38,911 bases of DNA from Lautropia sp. GTDB taxonomy: Bacteria; Pseudomonadota; Gammaproteobacteria; Burkholderiales; Burkholderiaceae_E. The translations under genes were made by a program, and so were the position numbers. Of this stretch, positions 9,195-20,552 are shown piece by piece (within the stretch, counting starts at the first letter, position 1; every line of letters starts with the position of its first letter). The notes under the pieces are model-generated. The model did no database searches. It was given only the letters and a program-made list of their open reading frames with translations, and had not been told where the DNA came from. The DNA lies in contig JAUNHU010000015.1 in the NCBI GenBank assembly GCA_030523825.1, positions 1 to 38,911 on the forward strand, given 5' to 3'.

Positions 9195-10286
9195 ATGCAG
9201 GCTAATGCCTCCCCGGCCGCGATGACCGATTCCGTCGTCGATCTGCCGGCGATCCAGACCATCCGCATTTCGGAAATCCGGCGTCCCGGCACCGGCGGCC
9301 TGTCGTCGTCCGTGTCCGACACCGCATGGACACGCGACGCGAGTGACGAGGGCATGCAGGGCCAGACAACCGCTGGCAACGACCCGGCGCACGCGCCGAA
9401 CGACGACAAACCTGCCAGTGCCCATCCGCCTGCCGCCGATGCCTCACCGGCCGCACAGACATCCGTGCGTCCCGTGCTGCGCGATACCCGCCGCGAAGAC
9501 CACGAGAACAACAAGCTCTCCAAGCGCCTCTATCGCCTCACCGGCCAGGCCATCGCCGATTACGACATGATCGGCGCCAACGACCGCGTGATGGTCTGCC
9601 TCTCGGGCGGCAAGGACAGCTTCGGCATGCTCGACATCCTGCTCGGGCTGCAAAAGCGCGCGCCGGTGCCGTTCTCCATCGTCGCTTTCAATCTCGATCA
9701 GCGCCAGCCGGGTTTTCCGGCCCATGTGCTGCCCGAGTACCTCAAGAAACTTGGCGTCGAGTATCACATCGAGACCGAAGACACCTACAGCACGGTGCAG
9801 CGAGTCATTCCCGACGGCAAGACGAAATGCTCGCTGTGTTCGCGGCTGCGGCGCGGCATCATCTACCGCGTGGCCGACGAATTGGGGGCAACCCGCATTG
9901 CGCTGGGCCACCATCGCGACGACATTATCGCCACCTTCTTCCTGAACCTGTTCTACGGCGGTCAGCTGAAGACCATGCCGCCCAAGCTGGTTTCGGATGA
10001 CGGAAAGCACGTGGTGATCCGGCCGCTCGCCTATGTTGAGGAAAAGGATCTCGTCCGCTGGTCCGAAGTCCAGCAGTACCCGATCATTCCCTGTAACCTG
10101 TGCGGCAGCCAGCCCAACCTGAAACGCGCCGAAACCCGCGAACTGATGAAGCAGTGGGAAAAGCGCTTCCCCGGCCGGCTCGACACGATCTTTTCTTCCC
10201 TGGGCAGGGTTCGTCCATCGCACCTGATGGATCGCTCCCTGTACGACTTCAACACCATGCGTGTCGGCGACGAGGCCGAAGACTGA
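9195..10286 (+). CDS. ttcA: tRNA 2-thiocytidine(32) synthetase TtcA
   Basis: The enzyme activates cytidine 32 of certain tRNAs with ATP and inserts sulfur using a [4Fe-4S] cluster. The PP-loop is SGGKDS (137-142 from the chosen start). The cluster cysteines are in CSLC (212, 215) and PCNLCGSQ (300, 303). [11 protein letters not shown] and [20 protein letters not shown] are classic family blocks. The core begins at [16 protein letters not shown]. About 98 residues precede it, rich in Ala/Pro/Asp/Thr, making the protein longer than the usual ~300. Starts at 9108, 9195 or 9222 are all possible and none has a clear ribosome site; I used ATG 9195. The following kinase gene begins 1 bp after the stop, so the two are probably co-transcribed. 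Confidence 0.92.
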   Translation: MQANASPAAMTDSVVDLPAIQTIRISEIRRPGTGGLSSSVSDTAWTRDASDEGMQGQTTAGNDPAHAPNDDKPASAHPPAADASPAAQTSVRPVLRDTRREDHENNKLSKRLYRLTGQAIADYDMIGANDRVMVCLSGGKDSFGMLDILLGLQKRAPVPFSIVAFNLDQRQPGFPAHVLPEYLKKLGVEYHIETEDTYSTVQRVIPDGKTKCSLCSRLRRGIIYRVADELGATRIALGHHRDDIIATFFLNLFYGGQLKTMPPKLVSDDGKHVVIRPLAYVEEKDLVRWSEVQQYPIIPCNLCGSQPNLKRAETRELMKQWEKRFPGRLDTIFSSLGRVRPSHLMDRSLYDFNTMRVGDEAED

Positions 10287-10287
10287 G

Positions 10288-11871
10288 GTGAACAACCCGC
10301 TATCCTGGCTCTCCAGCACCCGCCGGTTGCTGCGCATCCTCTGGACAGTCCGCCGCTTCGGCCTGGACGAACTGGCCATGAGCGGCGCAGCCAGCAGCAT
10401 CCGCTCGCCGTGGCTGCTGCGCTGCACGCGCGCGCTGCGCTTCGGCACCATCCGCGAGCCGCGCGGGGTTCGGCTGCGCATGGCCTTCGAGAGCCTGGGG
10501 CCCATCTTCGTCAAGTTCGGCCAGGTGCTGTCCACCCGGCGTGACCTGCTGCCTACCGACATCGCCAACGAGCTGGCCCTGCTGCAGGATCGCGTTCCGC
10601 CTTTCCCCGCTGCCCAGGCCATCGCCGAAATCGAACGCGGCCTGGAAATGTCCATCGGCGAAGCCTTTGCCGAGTTCGAGCCCGAGGCCGTCGCGTCCGC
10701 ATCCATTGCCCAGGTACACCGTGCCCGGCTGCACGACGGCACGCTCGTGGCCGTGAAGGTGCTGCGCCCCGGCATGCAGGATGTCATCGAAAACGACCTG
10801 AGCCTGCTGCGTACCGGGGCTGCGCTCGCCATGCGCGTGTCGTCCGACGCCCGCCGGCTGCGCCCGATGGAAGTGGTGGACGAATTCGACCACTACCTGC
10901 ACGACGAACTCGACCTGGTGCGCGAAGCGGCCAACGCCAATCAGCTCAAGCGCAATTTCGAGGAATCCGACCTGCTGCGCATCCCGCAGATGTACTGGGA
11001 CTATTGCCGCCGCAATGTGCTCGTCATGGAATGGGTCGAAGGCATTCCGGTCGGCCAGATCGACCGGATGCGCGCGCTCGGCATCGACCTGAAGAAACTC
11101 TCGCGCGATGGCGTCGAGATCTTCTTCACCCAGGTGTTCCGTGACGGCTTCTTCCACGCCGACATGCACCCGGGCAACATCCTGATCGGCACCGGCCCCA
11201 CCGATTTCAATCGCTACATCGCGCTCGACTTCGGCATCGTCGGCACCCTCTCCGACCGCGACAAGCGCTATCTGGCCCAGAACTTCCTCGCCTTCTTCAA
11301 GCGCGATTACCGCCGCGTGGCCGACCTGCACATCGAGTCGGGCTGGGTGCCTGCCGACACACGCGCCGAAGAACTCGAAGGGGCCATCCGCGCCTGCTGC
11401 GAACCCATGTTCGACAAGCCGCTGCGCGAGATTTCTCTCGGCATCGTGCTGATGCGCCTCTTTCAGGCATCACGCCGCTTCAATGTCGAGATCCAGCCGC
11501 AACTGGTGCTGCTGCAGAAAACCCTGCTCAACATCGAGGGGCTGGGCCGCCAGCTCGACCCGGATCTCGATCTGTGGGTAACGGCACAGCCCATCCTCGA
11601 AGTCTTCATCAAGAAACAGGTCGGCTTGCCGGGGCTCGAACAGAAACTGCGTGCAGAAGCACCACGCTGGGCACAGCTCGTGCCCGAACTGCCCCGCCTG
11701 CTCCACGATGCACTGGCCCGACAGGCCCACCCCAGCATCGACCCCGAACAGAAACGATTGCTCGAACAGATCGCCCGCAACCAGCGAAGAACCTTGCGCT
11801 GGCTGCAGATGGGCATCCTGGCACTCGTTGTCCTCCTGGCCCTGCAGACCTGGCGCCACCTCCTCAACTGA
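10288..11871 (+). CDS. ubiB: AarF/ABC1/UbiB-family atypical kinase-like protein
   Basis: UbiB-family proteins are atypical kinases/ATPases that support ubiquinone biosynthesis at the inner membrane. The 527-residue product has the KxGQ motif as [15 protein letters not shown], the Ala-rich nucleotide loop ASIAQVHRA, the VAVKVLRPG lysine, [18 protein letters not shown], the catalytic-loop-like [12 protein letters not shown] and metal-binding [10 protein letters not shown]-terminal hydrophobic helix ([15 protein letters not shown]) would anchor it, as in UbiB. The GTG at 10288 follows the ttcA stop by 1 bp. A further in-frame GTG at 10261 inside ttcA is possible. A UbiB role is favoured by the C-terminal anchor, but the gene is not beside ubiE/ubiJ, so another AarF-type role cannot be excluded. 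Confidence 0.87.
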   Translation: MNNPLSWLSSTRRLLRILWTVRRFGLDELAMSGAASSIRSPWLLRCTRALRFGTIREPRGVRLRMAFESLGPIFVKFGQVLSTRRDLLPTDIANELALLQDRVPPFPAAQAIAEIERGLEMSIGEAFAEFEPEAVASASIAQVHRARLHDGTLVAVKVLRPGMQDVIENDLSLLRTGAALAMRVSSDARRLRPMEVVDEFDHYLHDELDLVREAANANQLKRNFEESDLLRIPQMYWDYCRRNVLVMEWVEGIPVGQIDRMRALGIDLKKLSRDGVEIFFTQVFRDGFFHADMHPGNILIGTGPTDFNRYIALDFGIVGTLSDRDKRYLAQNFLAFFKRDYRRVADLHIESGWVPADTRAEELEGAIRACCEPMFDKPLREISLGIVLMRLFQASRRFNVEIQPQLVLLQKTLLNIEGLGRQLDPDLDLWVTAQPILEVFIKKQVGLPGLEQKLRAEAPRWAQLVPELPRLLHDALARQAHPSIDPEQKRLLEQIARNQRRTLRWLQMGILALVVLLALQTWRHLLN

Positions 11872-11971
11872 CCGGTCCCTCAGCGGATTCCGCGTCACCC
11901 TACCCCGCATTTTTTCGCCGGGCAGCCCTGCTGCCCATCCCTGCCCATCCCCTCGTCCATAGGGAGCCGCC

Positions 11972-13453
11972 ATGTTAGTCACCCTGGTTGCCTGCTATTT
12001 CGCAATCACCATCGGCATCGGTTTTTACGCGGCCAGAAAAGTCAACAACTCAGCTGACTATCTGGTGGCAGGTCGCAGCCTGCCCCTGTACATGAACACG
12101 GCCACCGTGTTCGCCACATGGTTTGGCGCCGAATTGATTCTCGCCGTCTCCTCCACCTTCCTGAAGGAAGGCTTGGGAGGCGTCGTCGGCGACCCCTTCG
12201 GTGCCGCCTTCTGCCTCATCTTCGTCGCCCTGTTCCTCGCCAAGCCCTATTACCGGCTGAAGCTGATGACCATCGGCGACTTCTACAAGAAGCGCTACAA
12301 CCGCACGGTGGAGCTGGCCAGTGCGCTGGCCATCGCCATCTCCTACCTGGGCTGGAGTTCGGCCAACCTGGTGGCGCTGGGCATCGTCATCCACACCGTG
12401 TCGGGCGGCTCCATCACGATGGAGCACGGCATCATGATGGGCGCCTTCGCCGTGGGCATCTACACCCTGTTCGGCGGCATGTGGTCGGTGGCCCTCACCG
12501 ACCTGTTCCAGACAGCCATCATCGTCGCCGGCCTGCTCTACATTGCCTGGCTGCTGGCCGGCATGGCCGGTGGCGTCGAGAAAGTCTTCGACACGGCCCG
12601 GGAGTCGGGGCGGCTGCAGTTCTTCCCCGAAGGCGGTGCACGCGAATGGCTGGCCTTCATTGCCGCCTTCGTGACGATGGCGCTCGGCTCGGTGGCCCAG
12701 CAGGACGTGTTCCAGCGCGTCACGTCGGCCAAGGATGAGAAAACCGCCCAGCGCGGCACCCTCATCGGCGGCTCCTTCTACCTGCTGTTTGCCATGGTCC
12801 CGATGTTCATCGCCGTCTCGGCGCTGCTGATCCAGCCCGAAGTCGTGCAGGCCATGCTCGACAGCGACGACGGCGACTTCCAGCTGATCCTTCCCAAGCT
12901 CATCCTGGAAAGCACGCCGCTGCCCGCGCAGGCCCTGTTCTTCGGTGCCCTGCTGTCGGCCATCCTGTCCACGGCCAGCGGCACGCTGCTGGCCCCCACC
13001 GCCGTCATCACCGAAAACATCGTGCAGCCGCTCTGGGGCCACAAGCTCTCCGACCGCACGATGCTGATCCTGCTGCGCATCATCCTGATCTGCTTCACGG
13101 CCGGCGTCTGCCTGTTCGCGCTGCAGAGCGAATCCTCGATGTACGAGATGGTGCAGGATGCCTACAAGATCACGCTGGTGGCCGCCTTCACCCCGCTGGT
13201 GTTCGGCATGTTCTGGCGCCGCGCCAAGCCCCAGGGCGCGCTGTTGTCGATGGCACTGGGCATCGTGGCCTGGCAGTTTGCCGAACACTTCGCCCCCGAT
13301 GCCCTGGTACCGCCGCAGCTGGTGGGACTCAGCGGTTCCATCATCGGCATGATCGTCGGCTCGCTGGCACCCACCATCCTCGGTGGTGAAGGCCGCCCCG
13401 AAATGGTCGAACTGGCCCGCAAGCCCGAAATCGCCGACAACCATCAGGCTTGA
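11972..13453 (+). CDS. Sodium:solute symporter (SSS) family transporter
   Basis: This is an inner-membrane Na+-coupled (or H+-coupled) solute importer. The 493-residue product has about 13 hydrophobic segments. Family-typical features are the N-terminal [16 protein letters not shown] block after helix 1, [31 protein letters not shown] in the core, and [22 protein letters not shown]. The ATG at 11972 has AGGGAG about 8 bp upstream, which fixes the start. It is a single-gene unit: 100 bp separate it from the kinase gene and a hairpin follows the stop. The substrate cannot be read from the sequence; SSS members carry sugars, amino acids, carboxylates and other solutes. Confidence 0.88.
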   Translation: MLVTLVACYFAITIGIGFYAARKVNNSADYLVAGRSLPLYMNTATVFATWFGAELILAVSSTFLKEGLGGVVGDPFGAAFCLIFVALFLAKPYYRLKLMTIGDFYKKRYNRTVELASALAIAISYLGWSSANLVALGIVIHTVSGGSITMEHGIMMGAFAVGIYTLFGGMWSVALTDLFQTAIIVAGLLYIAWLLAGMAGGVEKVFDTARESGRLQFFPEGGAREWLAFIAAFVTMALGSVAQQDVFQRVTSAKDEKTAQRGTLIGGSFYLLFAMVPMFIAVSALLIQPEVVQAMLDSDDGDFQLILPKLILESTPLPAQALFFGALLSAILSTASGTLLAPTAVITENIVQPLWGHKLSDRTMLILLRIILICFTAGVCLFALQSESSMYEMVQDAYKITLVAAFTPLVFGMFWRRAKPQGALLSMALGIVAWQFAEHFAPDALVPPQLVGLSGSIIGMIVGSLAPTILGGEGRPEMVELARKPEIADNHQA

Positions 13454-13461
13454 GCCCTGTC

Positions 13462-13482
13462 GCCTCCTGCCCCGCAGGAGGC
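13462..13482 (+). terminator. Hairpin terminator after the symporter gene
   Basis: A perfect 9-bp stem, GCCTCCTGC/GCAGGAGGC, with a CCC loop begins 8 bp after the stop codon and is followed by TTGTCGT. The U-run is poor, so the terminator is probable but not canonical. Confidence 0.6.
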
Positions 13483-13914
13483 TTGTCGTACATGGGCCCG
13501 GCTGTGCCTTCGCCCCCCTGGCGGCTGACGCGCCGCCCAGGCATGCAGCCGCCGGGGCAGCACAAAAGGGGCCGGGGAGCATCCCTCCCCGGCGGAGGCG
13601 GCCCTCCCGCCTCCCTCCAGCCCACCGCCGGGCACCGGACATGCCCCCGGCAGCGCGACGCCATCCGGTTACAAAGCCCGCAGCACTTGCCAAACTGCAT
13701 CAATAGTTCACGTGCAAATGCGTGGTTTCGGCATACACTCCTGCCGATACAGGCCGTAACAACCCCGACGGGGCGCTTTTCGCGCAAAATAGCGGATTAC
13801 ACGCTGTTTCGCACAGACAGCAGATTTACCGACACCCCGTGCAGCACGCCCCCGAGATCCGTGCGCCGTCCGGGCTGTCGTCACGCCTGTCAATCAACCC
13901 TCTCCGAACTTCAG
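13483..13914. other. Long non-coding leader upstream of glmU
   Basis: About 430 bp lack a supportable gene. An open frame runs into glmU from 13450 but lacks conserved features and its composition looks non-coding. An 8-bp inverted repeat, GGAGGCGG (13594-13601) / CCGCCTCC (13607-13614), lies mid-way. The last ~200 bp before glmU are less GC-rich and are the likely promoter region, but I cannot assign -35/-10 boxes with confidence. Confidence 0.4.
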
Positions 13915-15282
13915 ATGAATATCGTGATCCTGGCCGCCGGCATGGGCAAACGGATGAACTCCGACCTGCCAAAGGTGCTGCACCCGCTGGCAGGCAAACC
14001 CCTGGTTGGCCACGTCATCGACACCGCCCGCTCCCTGAACCCGCAACGCCTGGTCCTCGTCTACGGCCACGGTGGCGAACAGGTTCAGGCCGCCTTCGCC
14101 GGCCAGAACGACCTGCTCTGGGCCAAACAGTCTCCCCAGCTGGGCACCGGCCACGCCGTCGCCCAGGCCGTGCCGCAGCTCGACGACAACGTGCCCACCC
14201 TGGTGCTCTATGGTGATGTGCCGCTGTGCAGCGCCGCCACCCTGCAGCGCCTGATCGCGGCAGCCGAAGGCGGCAAGCTGGCGCTGCTCACCCAGCACAT
14301 GGATGACCCCACCGGCTATGGCCGCATCGTGCGCGATGCCGCCGGCAACGTCACCCGCATCGTCGAACAGAAGGACGCCGACGCCGAGACGCTGAAGATC
14401 ACCGAGATCAACACTGGCATCCTCGTCTGCCCCACCGGCCCGCTCAAGCGCTGGCTGGCCAACCTGAAGAACGACAACGCCCAGCAGGAGTATTACCTCA
14501 CGGACGTGATCGCGGCCGCCGTGGCCGATGGCACCGGCGTTACCACCGCACACCCCGATGCCGAATGGGAAACCCTCGGCGTCAACAGCAAGACCCAGCT
14601 CGCCTTCCTGGAGCGCCGTCATCAGCGCAACCTGGCCAACCGCCTCACCGATGGCGGCACCACGCTGGCCGACCCCGACCGCATCGACATCCGCGGCACG
14701 CTGGAATGCGGCCGCGATGTCTACATCGACGTGGGCTGCGTCTTCGAGGGCAAGGTCGTGCTCGGCAAGGGCGTGAAGATCGGTCCCAACTGCGTGCTGA
14801 AGGACTGCACGCTGGCCGACGGCACCCAGGTGCAGGCCATGTCCGTCATCGACCAGTCCACGGTGGGCGCCAACGGCCGCATCGGCCCGTTCGCACGCTT
14901 GCGCCCCGGCACCCGGCTGGGCGAAGACAACCACATCGGCAACTTCGTCGAACTGAAAAACGCCCAGACCGGCACCAGCAGCAAGGTCAACCACCTCTCC
15001 TACGTGGGCGACGCCGAGATCGGCTCGCGCGTCAACATCGGCGCCGGCACCATCACCTGCAACTATGATGGCGTCAACAAGCACAAGACCATCATCGAGG
15101 ACGATGTGTTCGTGGGCTCCGACAGCCAGCTGGTGGCCCCGGTCACGGTGCGTCGTGGCGCCGTGCTGGGCGCAGGCACCACGCTCACCCGCGAAGCCCC
15201 GGCCGATACCCTCACCATCAGCCGCGTTCGCCAGACCAGCCATCCCGACTGGAAGCGCCCGGTCAAGAAGGACAAAGCCTGA
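13915..15282 (+). CDS. glmU: Bifunctional UDP-GlcNAc pyrophosphorylase / glucosamine-1-P acetyltransferase
   Basis: GlmU acetylates glucosamine-1-phosphate and then couples it to UTP, giving UDP-GlcNAc for peptidoglycan and LPS. The 455-residue product is close to E. coli GlmU (456). The uridyltransferase domain starts with [20 protein letters not shown] and contains the [11 protein letters not shown] and YGDVPL blocks. The C-terminal left-handed beta-helix shows hexapeptide repeats from about residue 250, with the family's acetyltransferase-site segments [22 protein letters not shown] and [11 protein letters not shown]. The ATG at 13915 fits exactly because the first strand MNIVILAAG begins there. 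glmS follows 107 bp downstream with two hairpins between them, so both steps of amino-sugar supply are linked. Confidence 0.97.
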   Translation: MNIVILAAGMGKRMNSDLPKVLHPLAGKPLVGHVIDTARSLNPQRLVLVYGHGGEQVQAAFAGQNDLLWAKQSPQLGTGHAVAQAVPQLDDNVPTLVLYGDVPLCSAATLQRLIAAAEGGKLALLTQHMDDPTGYGRIVRDAAGNVTRIVEQKDADAETLKITEINTGILVCPTGPLKRWLANLKNDNAQQEYYLTDVIAAAVADGTGVTTAHPDAEWETLGVNSKTQLAFLERRHQRNLANRLTDGGTTLADPDRIDIRGTLECGRDVYIDVGCVFEGKVVLGKGVKIGPNCVLKDCTLADGTQVQAMSVIDQSTVGANGRIGPFARLRPGTRLGEDNHIGNFVELKNAQTGTSSKVNHLSYVGDAEIGSRVNIGAGTITCNYDGVNKHKTIIEDDVFVGSDSQLVAPVTVRRGAVLGAGTTLTREAPADTLTISRVRQTSHPDWKRPVKKDKA

Positions 15283-15300
15283 ACCCGTAACCGAACCCAG

Positions 15301-15349
15301 GCGGCTGCCCTCACAGCCGCACCAGGCCCGGAAGCCCTGCTTCCGGGCC
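15301..15349 (+). other. Two tandem hairpins between glmU and glmS
   Basis: The first hairpin is GCGGCTG (15301-15307), 6-nt loop, CAGCCGC (15314-15320). The second is GGCCCGGAAG (15325-15334), loop CCCTG, CTTCCGGGCC (15340-15349), a perfect 10-bp stem. Neither has a U-tract. They could act as a partial terminator, RNA processing site or mRNA stabiliser that sets the glmU:glmS ratio. Confidence 0.65.
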
Positions 15350-15389
15350 ATCTGACCCTCATCCGACAGATCTCAGAGAGCCTCAAAAC

Positions 15390-17249
<1,860 letters not shown>

Positions 17250-17260
17250 GCCCCCGCATG

Positions 17261-17281
17261 GTCAGCCCCCCGAGGGCTGAC
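17261..17281 (+). terminator. Hairpin after glmS
   Basis: GTCAGCCC (17261-17268) pairs perfectly with GGGCTGAC (17274-17281) around CCCGA, 12 bp after the glmS stop. There is no U-tract. It may help protect or stop the glmS mRNA before the stronger terminator at 17401. Confidence 0.5.
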
Positions 17282-17400
17282 GCGAAACCCCGTGCTGCCA
17301 GCTTGACCAAGCCTGGCAAGGGCGGCCAGCCTTCATGGCTCAGCCCCCTTTCCGGCACAGGGTTTCCAAGTCAGTGCAAGGGATAACACGCCCCAAATGA

Positions 17401-17441
17401 AAAACGCCGGGACAGCCCCGCAAGGCTTCCCGGCGTTTTTC
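17401..17441. terminator. Strong bidirectional Rho-independent terminator
   Basis: AAAAACGCCGGGA (17401-17413) is complementary to TCCCGGCGTTTTT (17429-17441). An inner AGCC/GGCT stem further closes the loop. The A-run on one side and T-run on the other give a U-tract in both directions, so it can end glmS transcripts from the left and the AI-2E transporter transcript from the right. Confidence 0.92.
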
Positions 17442-17477
17442 TGTTTCTGCAGCACTTGTCGTGGGGAACCAGACGCG

Positions 17478-17552
17478 GGTTTCCCGGCTCCCTGATTTCC
17501 CGGCCTCCCGCTTCCCCGACTTTCCCGGTCTTCCCCGGCGCTGCCCGGGGCC
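17478..17552 (-). other. G-run array on the minus strand (quadruplex-capable)
   Basis: Eight runs of at least three C on the + strand (17483-17546) are separated by 4-7 nt. On the minus strand these are G-runs with canonical quadruplex loop lengths. The array lies between the stop of the AI-2E transporter gene (17622) and its terminator (17401-17441), i.e. in the predicted 3' UTR. It is built from imperfect TTTCCCGG repeats (17480, 17496, 17521). Confidence 0.6.
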
Positions 17553-17621
17553 TGGCCCGCCACCGTACATGCCAGGACAGGGGGCCCCATGTCGCTGGCA
17601 TGTGTCCGGCACGACCCCATA

Positions 17622-18977
17622 TCAGGTCAGGGCGCCACCTCCCGAACGGGCCGGATCATCACCCTTGCGAACCTCAGCCTTCCCGGCCGCATCACCCCTG
17701 GCATCCTCCTCCGGCTCACCGGTGAACTGCTGCTTCAGGTCGTCTGCCAGCTTGTTCACCGCATCGCTCATGTCGTTCATGTGCTTCTCGGCCGTGTCGG
17801 TGATGTCACTCACAAAGGTCTGACCCGCGGCCACCACCTGGGCCACCTTCTCCTCACGGGCCTTGGCGCGCTCGGCCTTCTCGGCCTCCTCAAGCACAGC
17901 GGCAATCGCTTCCTCGCGCTGCTCCTCACGCACCTTGTCCGGCGACACGTAGAGATCCCAGCAGGCCATGAACAGCGCCGCAATCAGCGGCCCGATCACG
18001 AAACCATTCAGCCCGAACAGCGACATGCCACCCACCGTGGAAACCAGCACCACATAGTCGGGCATCTTCGTGCTCTGCCCCACCAGAATCGGGCGCAGGA
18101 TGTTGTCCACCAGCCCGATCACGAAAACCCCCCAGGCCATCAGGACCACACCCTGCCAGATGGCCCCGGTAGCCAGGAAGTAGATGGCAATCGGCCCCCA
18201 GATCAGGCCCGCGCCCACCGCCGGCAGCAGCGACAAGAAGGCCATCACCACCGCCCACAGCATTGCCCCCTGGATGCCGAGCGCCCACAGGATGACGCCA
18301 CCCAGCGCCCCCTGCGTCATCGCCACCGCGATGTTGCCCTTCACCGTCGCCTTGATGACGGCATTGAACTTGCTGACCAGGTGAGAGGTGTGATCGTCGG
18401 CCAGCGGAATCGCCCGGCGCAGCATGGACCCCAGCTCCCCCCCGTCGCGCAGCAGGAAGAACAGCACATACAGGCAGATGCCCGTGCCCGCCAGCAGGCT
18501 GACCGTGTTCTGCCCCAGATTCACCGCCTGATTGGCCAGCAACTGGCCGATCCGCGTGGCACTTTCCGCCAGTTTCTGCTGAATTGACGAAATATCGAGC
18601 AGACCGCGTTCATCGAGCAGATTGCGCGCCCAAGCCGGCAGCGCATCCACGATCTGCCCCAGATACGCGCCAAAGTTCAGCTGCCCCGAGCGGAAACGGC
18701 CATAAAGCTCCGCCCCCTCATTAACCAGCGACATCGAGATCGCCACCACCGGCAGCACCACCAGCAGGATCACCACCAGCAGCGTCAGCAACGTGGCCTG
18801 ATTGTCACGCCCCGGCAGACGCGCCAGAAACCAGCGCTGCAAGGGGGTGAACAGCAGCGCGAGAATGGCAGCCCAGAGCAGGGAACTGTAGAAAGGCAGC
18901 AGGATCGCAATGAAAGCGATCGTCACCAGCGACAATGCCACCAGAAAGAAAATCCGTTGTTCGCCGTGAAATTTCAT
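17622..18977 (-). CDS. AI-2E (PerM/YdiK, DUF20) family transporter
   Basis: This is an inner-membrane protein of the family that includes the AI-2 exporter TqsA and Na+/H+ antiporter-like members. Substrates of most members are unknown. The 451-residue product has the expected layout: two N-terminal helices, a helix pair near 60-85, a soluble region (~85-165), then a cluster of helices (~165-365). Family blocks visible are GTGICLYVLFFLLRDG, ALGGVILWALGIQGAMLWAVVMAFLSLLPAVGAGLIWGP and GLVDNILRPILVG followed by GLNGFVIGPLIAALFMACWDLY. A ~90-residue Glu/Lys/Ala-rich cytoplasmic C-terminal extension, probably helical or coiled-coil, follows the last helix and exceeds the usual length. The ATG at 18977 begins just before the first hydrophobic helix. 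The gene is monocistronic. Confidence 0.88.
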   Translation of the reverse strand: MKFHGEQRIFFLVALSLVTIAFIAILLPFYSSLLWAAILALLFTPLQRWFLARLPGRDNQATLLTLLVVILLVVLPVVAISMSLVNEGAELYGRFRSGQLNFGAYLGQIVDALPAWARNLLDERGLLDISSIQQKLAESATRIGQLLANQAVNLGQNTVSLLAGTGICLYVLFFLLRDGGELGSMLRRAIPLADDHTSHLVSKFNAVIKATVKGNIAVAMTQGALGGVILWALGIQGAMLWAVVMAFLSLLPAVGAGLIWGPIAIYFLATGAIWQGVVLMAWGVFVIGLVDNILRPILVGQSTKMPDYVVLVSTVGGMSLFGLNGFVIGPLIAALFMACWDLYVSPDKVREEQREEAIAAVLEEAEKAERAKAREEKVAQVVAAGQTFVSDITDTAEKHMNDMSDAVNKLADDLKQQFTGEPEEDARGDAAGKAEVRKGDDPARSGGGALT

Positions 18978-19565
18978 GGTCGGATCTACACAAATCAGAA
19001 GAAACGGCCGGAATCAGAGCCATACAGGACGACACCACGTCAGCCGGCAAACCTTGTCCAAACGCAGCACCACACAGAAACGCTGACAGCAGCACACACG
19101 CATTCAGCCCAAACCGGACAGCGCATGGCGCCCGGCCTGGCCGGAAACGGATCGTCATGAAAGCATGCCCGTCGCGCCCCACCAGCGTCCGCCCCGATCA
19201 TAACCGGATGTCACCGGCATCCATGCCCCCGCCGTCATCCCGTGCAAACCTTTCAACCTGTCTTGAAGACAAAAGGCATCGCATTCAAAAGAAGGAAATA
19301 TCCCGAAACGCCCTGATACGTCAGGATGGTGAAAGAAGGTTGACGACGGGCAGCAATCGACCGCTCCGTCTATCATGACGCCATGCAGAGATGCCCACCG
19401 CCTGCCACATGCCATTGCATGCCCGGCTCCGGCAATCACTGCGCCCTCATCCACGGGGCAATCCGGCAGCCTGTGCAGTCATGTCGCACGGCCCGGAGCA
19501 TCCGGCGGGGCATTCGGCCCGCCTGCCGTACAACCCCATCCCCACTCCCATCGAGAGGTTGTTTC
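18978..19565. other. Long intergenic region, AI-2E transporter / DUF937 gene
   Basis: No gene is supported in these ~590 bp. The sequence is less coding-like than its flanks. A TTGACG at 19340-19345 resembles a -35 box, but TATCAT (19371) is too far for a normal spacer. CCTGA-TACG-TCAGG (19312-19325) is a small inverted repeat. Both flanking genes should have promoters here. Confidence 0.4.
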
Positions 19566-20387
19566 ATGAGCCAGCAACAGGATCTCACCCAGCAACTGAT
19601 GTCCCAACTGCAGGGCGCCCCCATGCAGCAGATTGCCCAGAAACTGGGCACCGACACCAACCAGGCCAACTCAGCCGTCAGCCAGGCACTGCCCATGCTG
19701 ATGAACGCCCTTGGCAACCAGTCGCAAGGCGGCCTCTCCAGCATCCTCAGCTCGCTGGGTGGCGCTGGCGGCCTGGCCGGCATGCTCGGCGGCCTGCTGG
19801 GCGGTGGCCAGGGCAATGCACAACAGGGTGGCTCGGCCGGTGGCCTGGGTGACATCCTCGGCAACGTGCTGGGTGGTGGCAACAACGCCCAGCAGGGCGG
19901 CAACGCCGGCGGCCTGGGCGACATGCTGGGCGGCGCGCTCGGCGGTGGCGCCGGTCAGCAGCAGGCTCCCGGCCAGTTCGGCCAGGCTCAGGGCCAGCAG
20001 GCACAGCCCGGCACCCAGCCGGCCAACGTGCCCGCCCAGGACGACGACGGCCTGCTCGGCAACATCTTCGGCCAGGAACGGAGCACCGCCACCAGCGAAC
20101 TCGGCCAGGCATCCGGCCTCGGTTCGGACGGCGCCCGCAAACTGCTCGCCACCCTCGCCCCCATCGTCATCGCCTTCCTCGGCGCCCGCTACATGCTTGG
20201 CCGCAACGACGACAACAACGCCAACCAGGCAGCCCCCGCAGGCAACAATGACGAGGGCGGCCTGATGGGCGGCGCCCGCGACAGCGGCGCCGCACTGCGC
20301 GGCATGCTCGACCAGACCGGCGACGGCAAGCTCGACATGAACGACATCGTCAAGCTCGGCAGCTCGCTGTTCGGCGGCAAGCGCTAA
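19566..20387 (+). CDS. DUF937 / YidB-like Gly-Gln-rich protein
   Basis: The function is not known. The 273-residue product begins with the DUF937 helical module (DLTQQLMSQLQGAPMQQIAQKLG, then ANSAVSQALPMLMNALG). A long Gly/Gln/Asn-rich middle contains two ~25-residue imperfect repeats of the form GGG-NAQQGG-AGGLGD-LG (about residues 79-130). A second conserved region follows: GLGSDGARKLLATLAPIVIAFLGARYML, the hydrophobic DUF937 C-terminal part. The end reads DQTGDGKLDMNDIVKLGSSLFGG, which looks like a single EF-hand-type DxDxDG loop (DQTGDGKLDMND). The ATG at 19566 has GAGAGG upstream. The protein lacks a signal peptide, so it is probably cytoplasmic or peripheral. The gene is a single unit closed by a strong terminator at 20521. 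Confidence 0.8.
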   Translation: MSQQQDLTQQLMSQLQGAPMQQIAQKLGTDTNQANSAVSQALPMLMNALGNQSQGGLSSILSSLGGAGGLAGMLGGLLGGGQGNAQQGGSAGGLGDILGNVLGGGNNAQQGGNAGGLGDMLGGALGGGAGQQQAPGQFGQAQGQQAQPGTQPANVPAQDDDGLLGNIFGQERSTATSELGQASGLGSDGARKLLATLAPIVIAFLGARYMLGRNDDNNANQAAPAGNNDEGGLMGGARDSGAALRGMLDQTGDGKLDMNDIVKLGSSLFGGKR

Positions 20388-20395
20388 GCATCCCG

Positions 20396-20422
20396 CCTGC
20401 GCGTCCATCACGGGTGCGCAGG
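20396..20422 (+). terminator. Hairpin directly after the DUF937 gene
   Basis: CCTGCGC (20396-20402) and GCGCAGG (20416-20422) form a 7-bp stem with a 13-nt loop just after the stop. It lacks a U-tract, and the stronger terminator lies ~100 bp further on. Confidence 0.35.
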
Positions 20423-20511
20423 TCACCTCAAGGCCAGATGGCCGCCCTGCATTTCCTGCAACGAAATAAGGCAGACGCAGGCGAGCGGCCTTCATGGCAC
20501 CGGGCTGTTCA

Positions 20512-20552
20512 AAGCCCACCACAGCCAGCCTTCGCGCTGGCTGTTTTGCTTT
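20512..20552. terminator. Bidirectional Rho-independent terminator between convergent genes
   Basis: ACAGCCAGC (20521-20529) pairs with GCTGGCTGT (20536-20544) around a TTCG-containing loop, followed by TTTTGCTTT. Upstream AAAGC extends the symmetry. It can end the DUF937 transcript and, in reverse, the hxlR-type transcript, whose stop codon abuts it. Confidence 0.85.

Noticed and set aside
12050..13693. 547-residue minus-strand open frame
   Set aside because: It is antisense to the symporter gene, with His/Gly/Asp-rich shadow composition.
18805..19182. Minus-strand frame with a signal-peptide-like start (LLSAFLCGAAFGQG)
   Set aside because: It runs into the AI-2E transporter gene in another frame, lacks homology I can recognise, and has no clear ribosome site.
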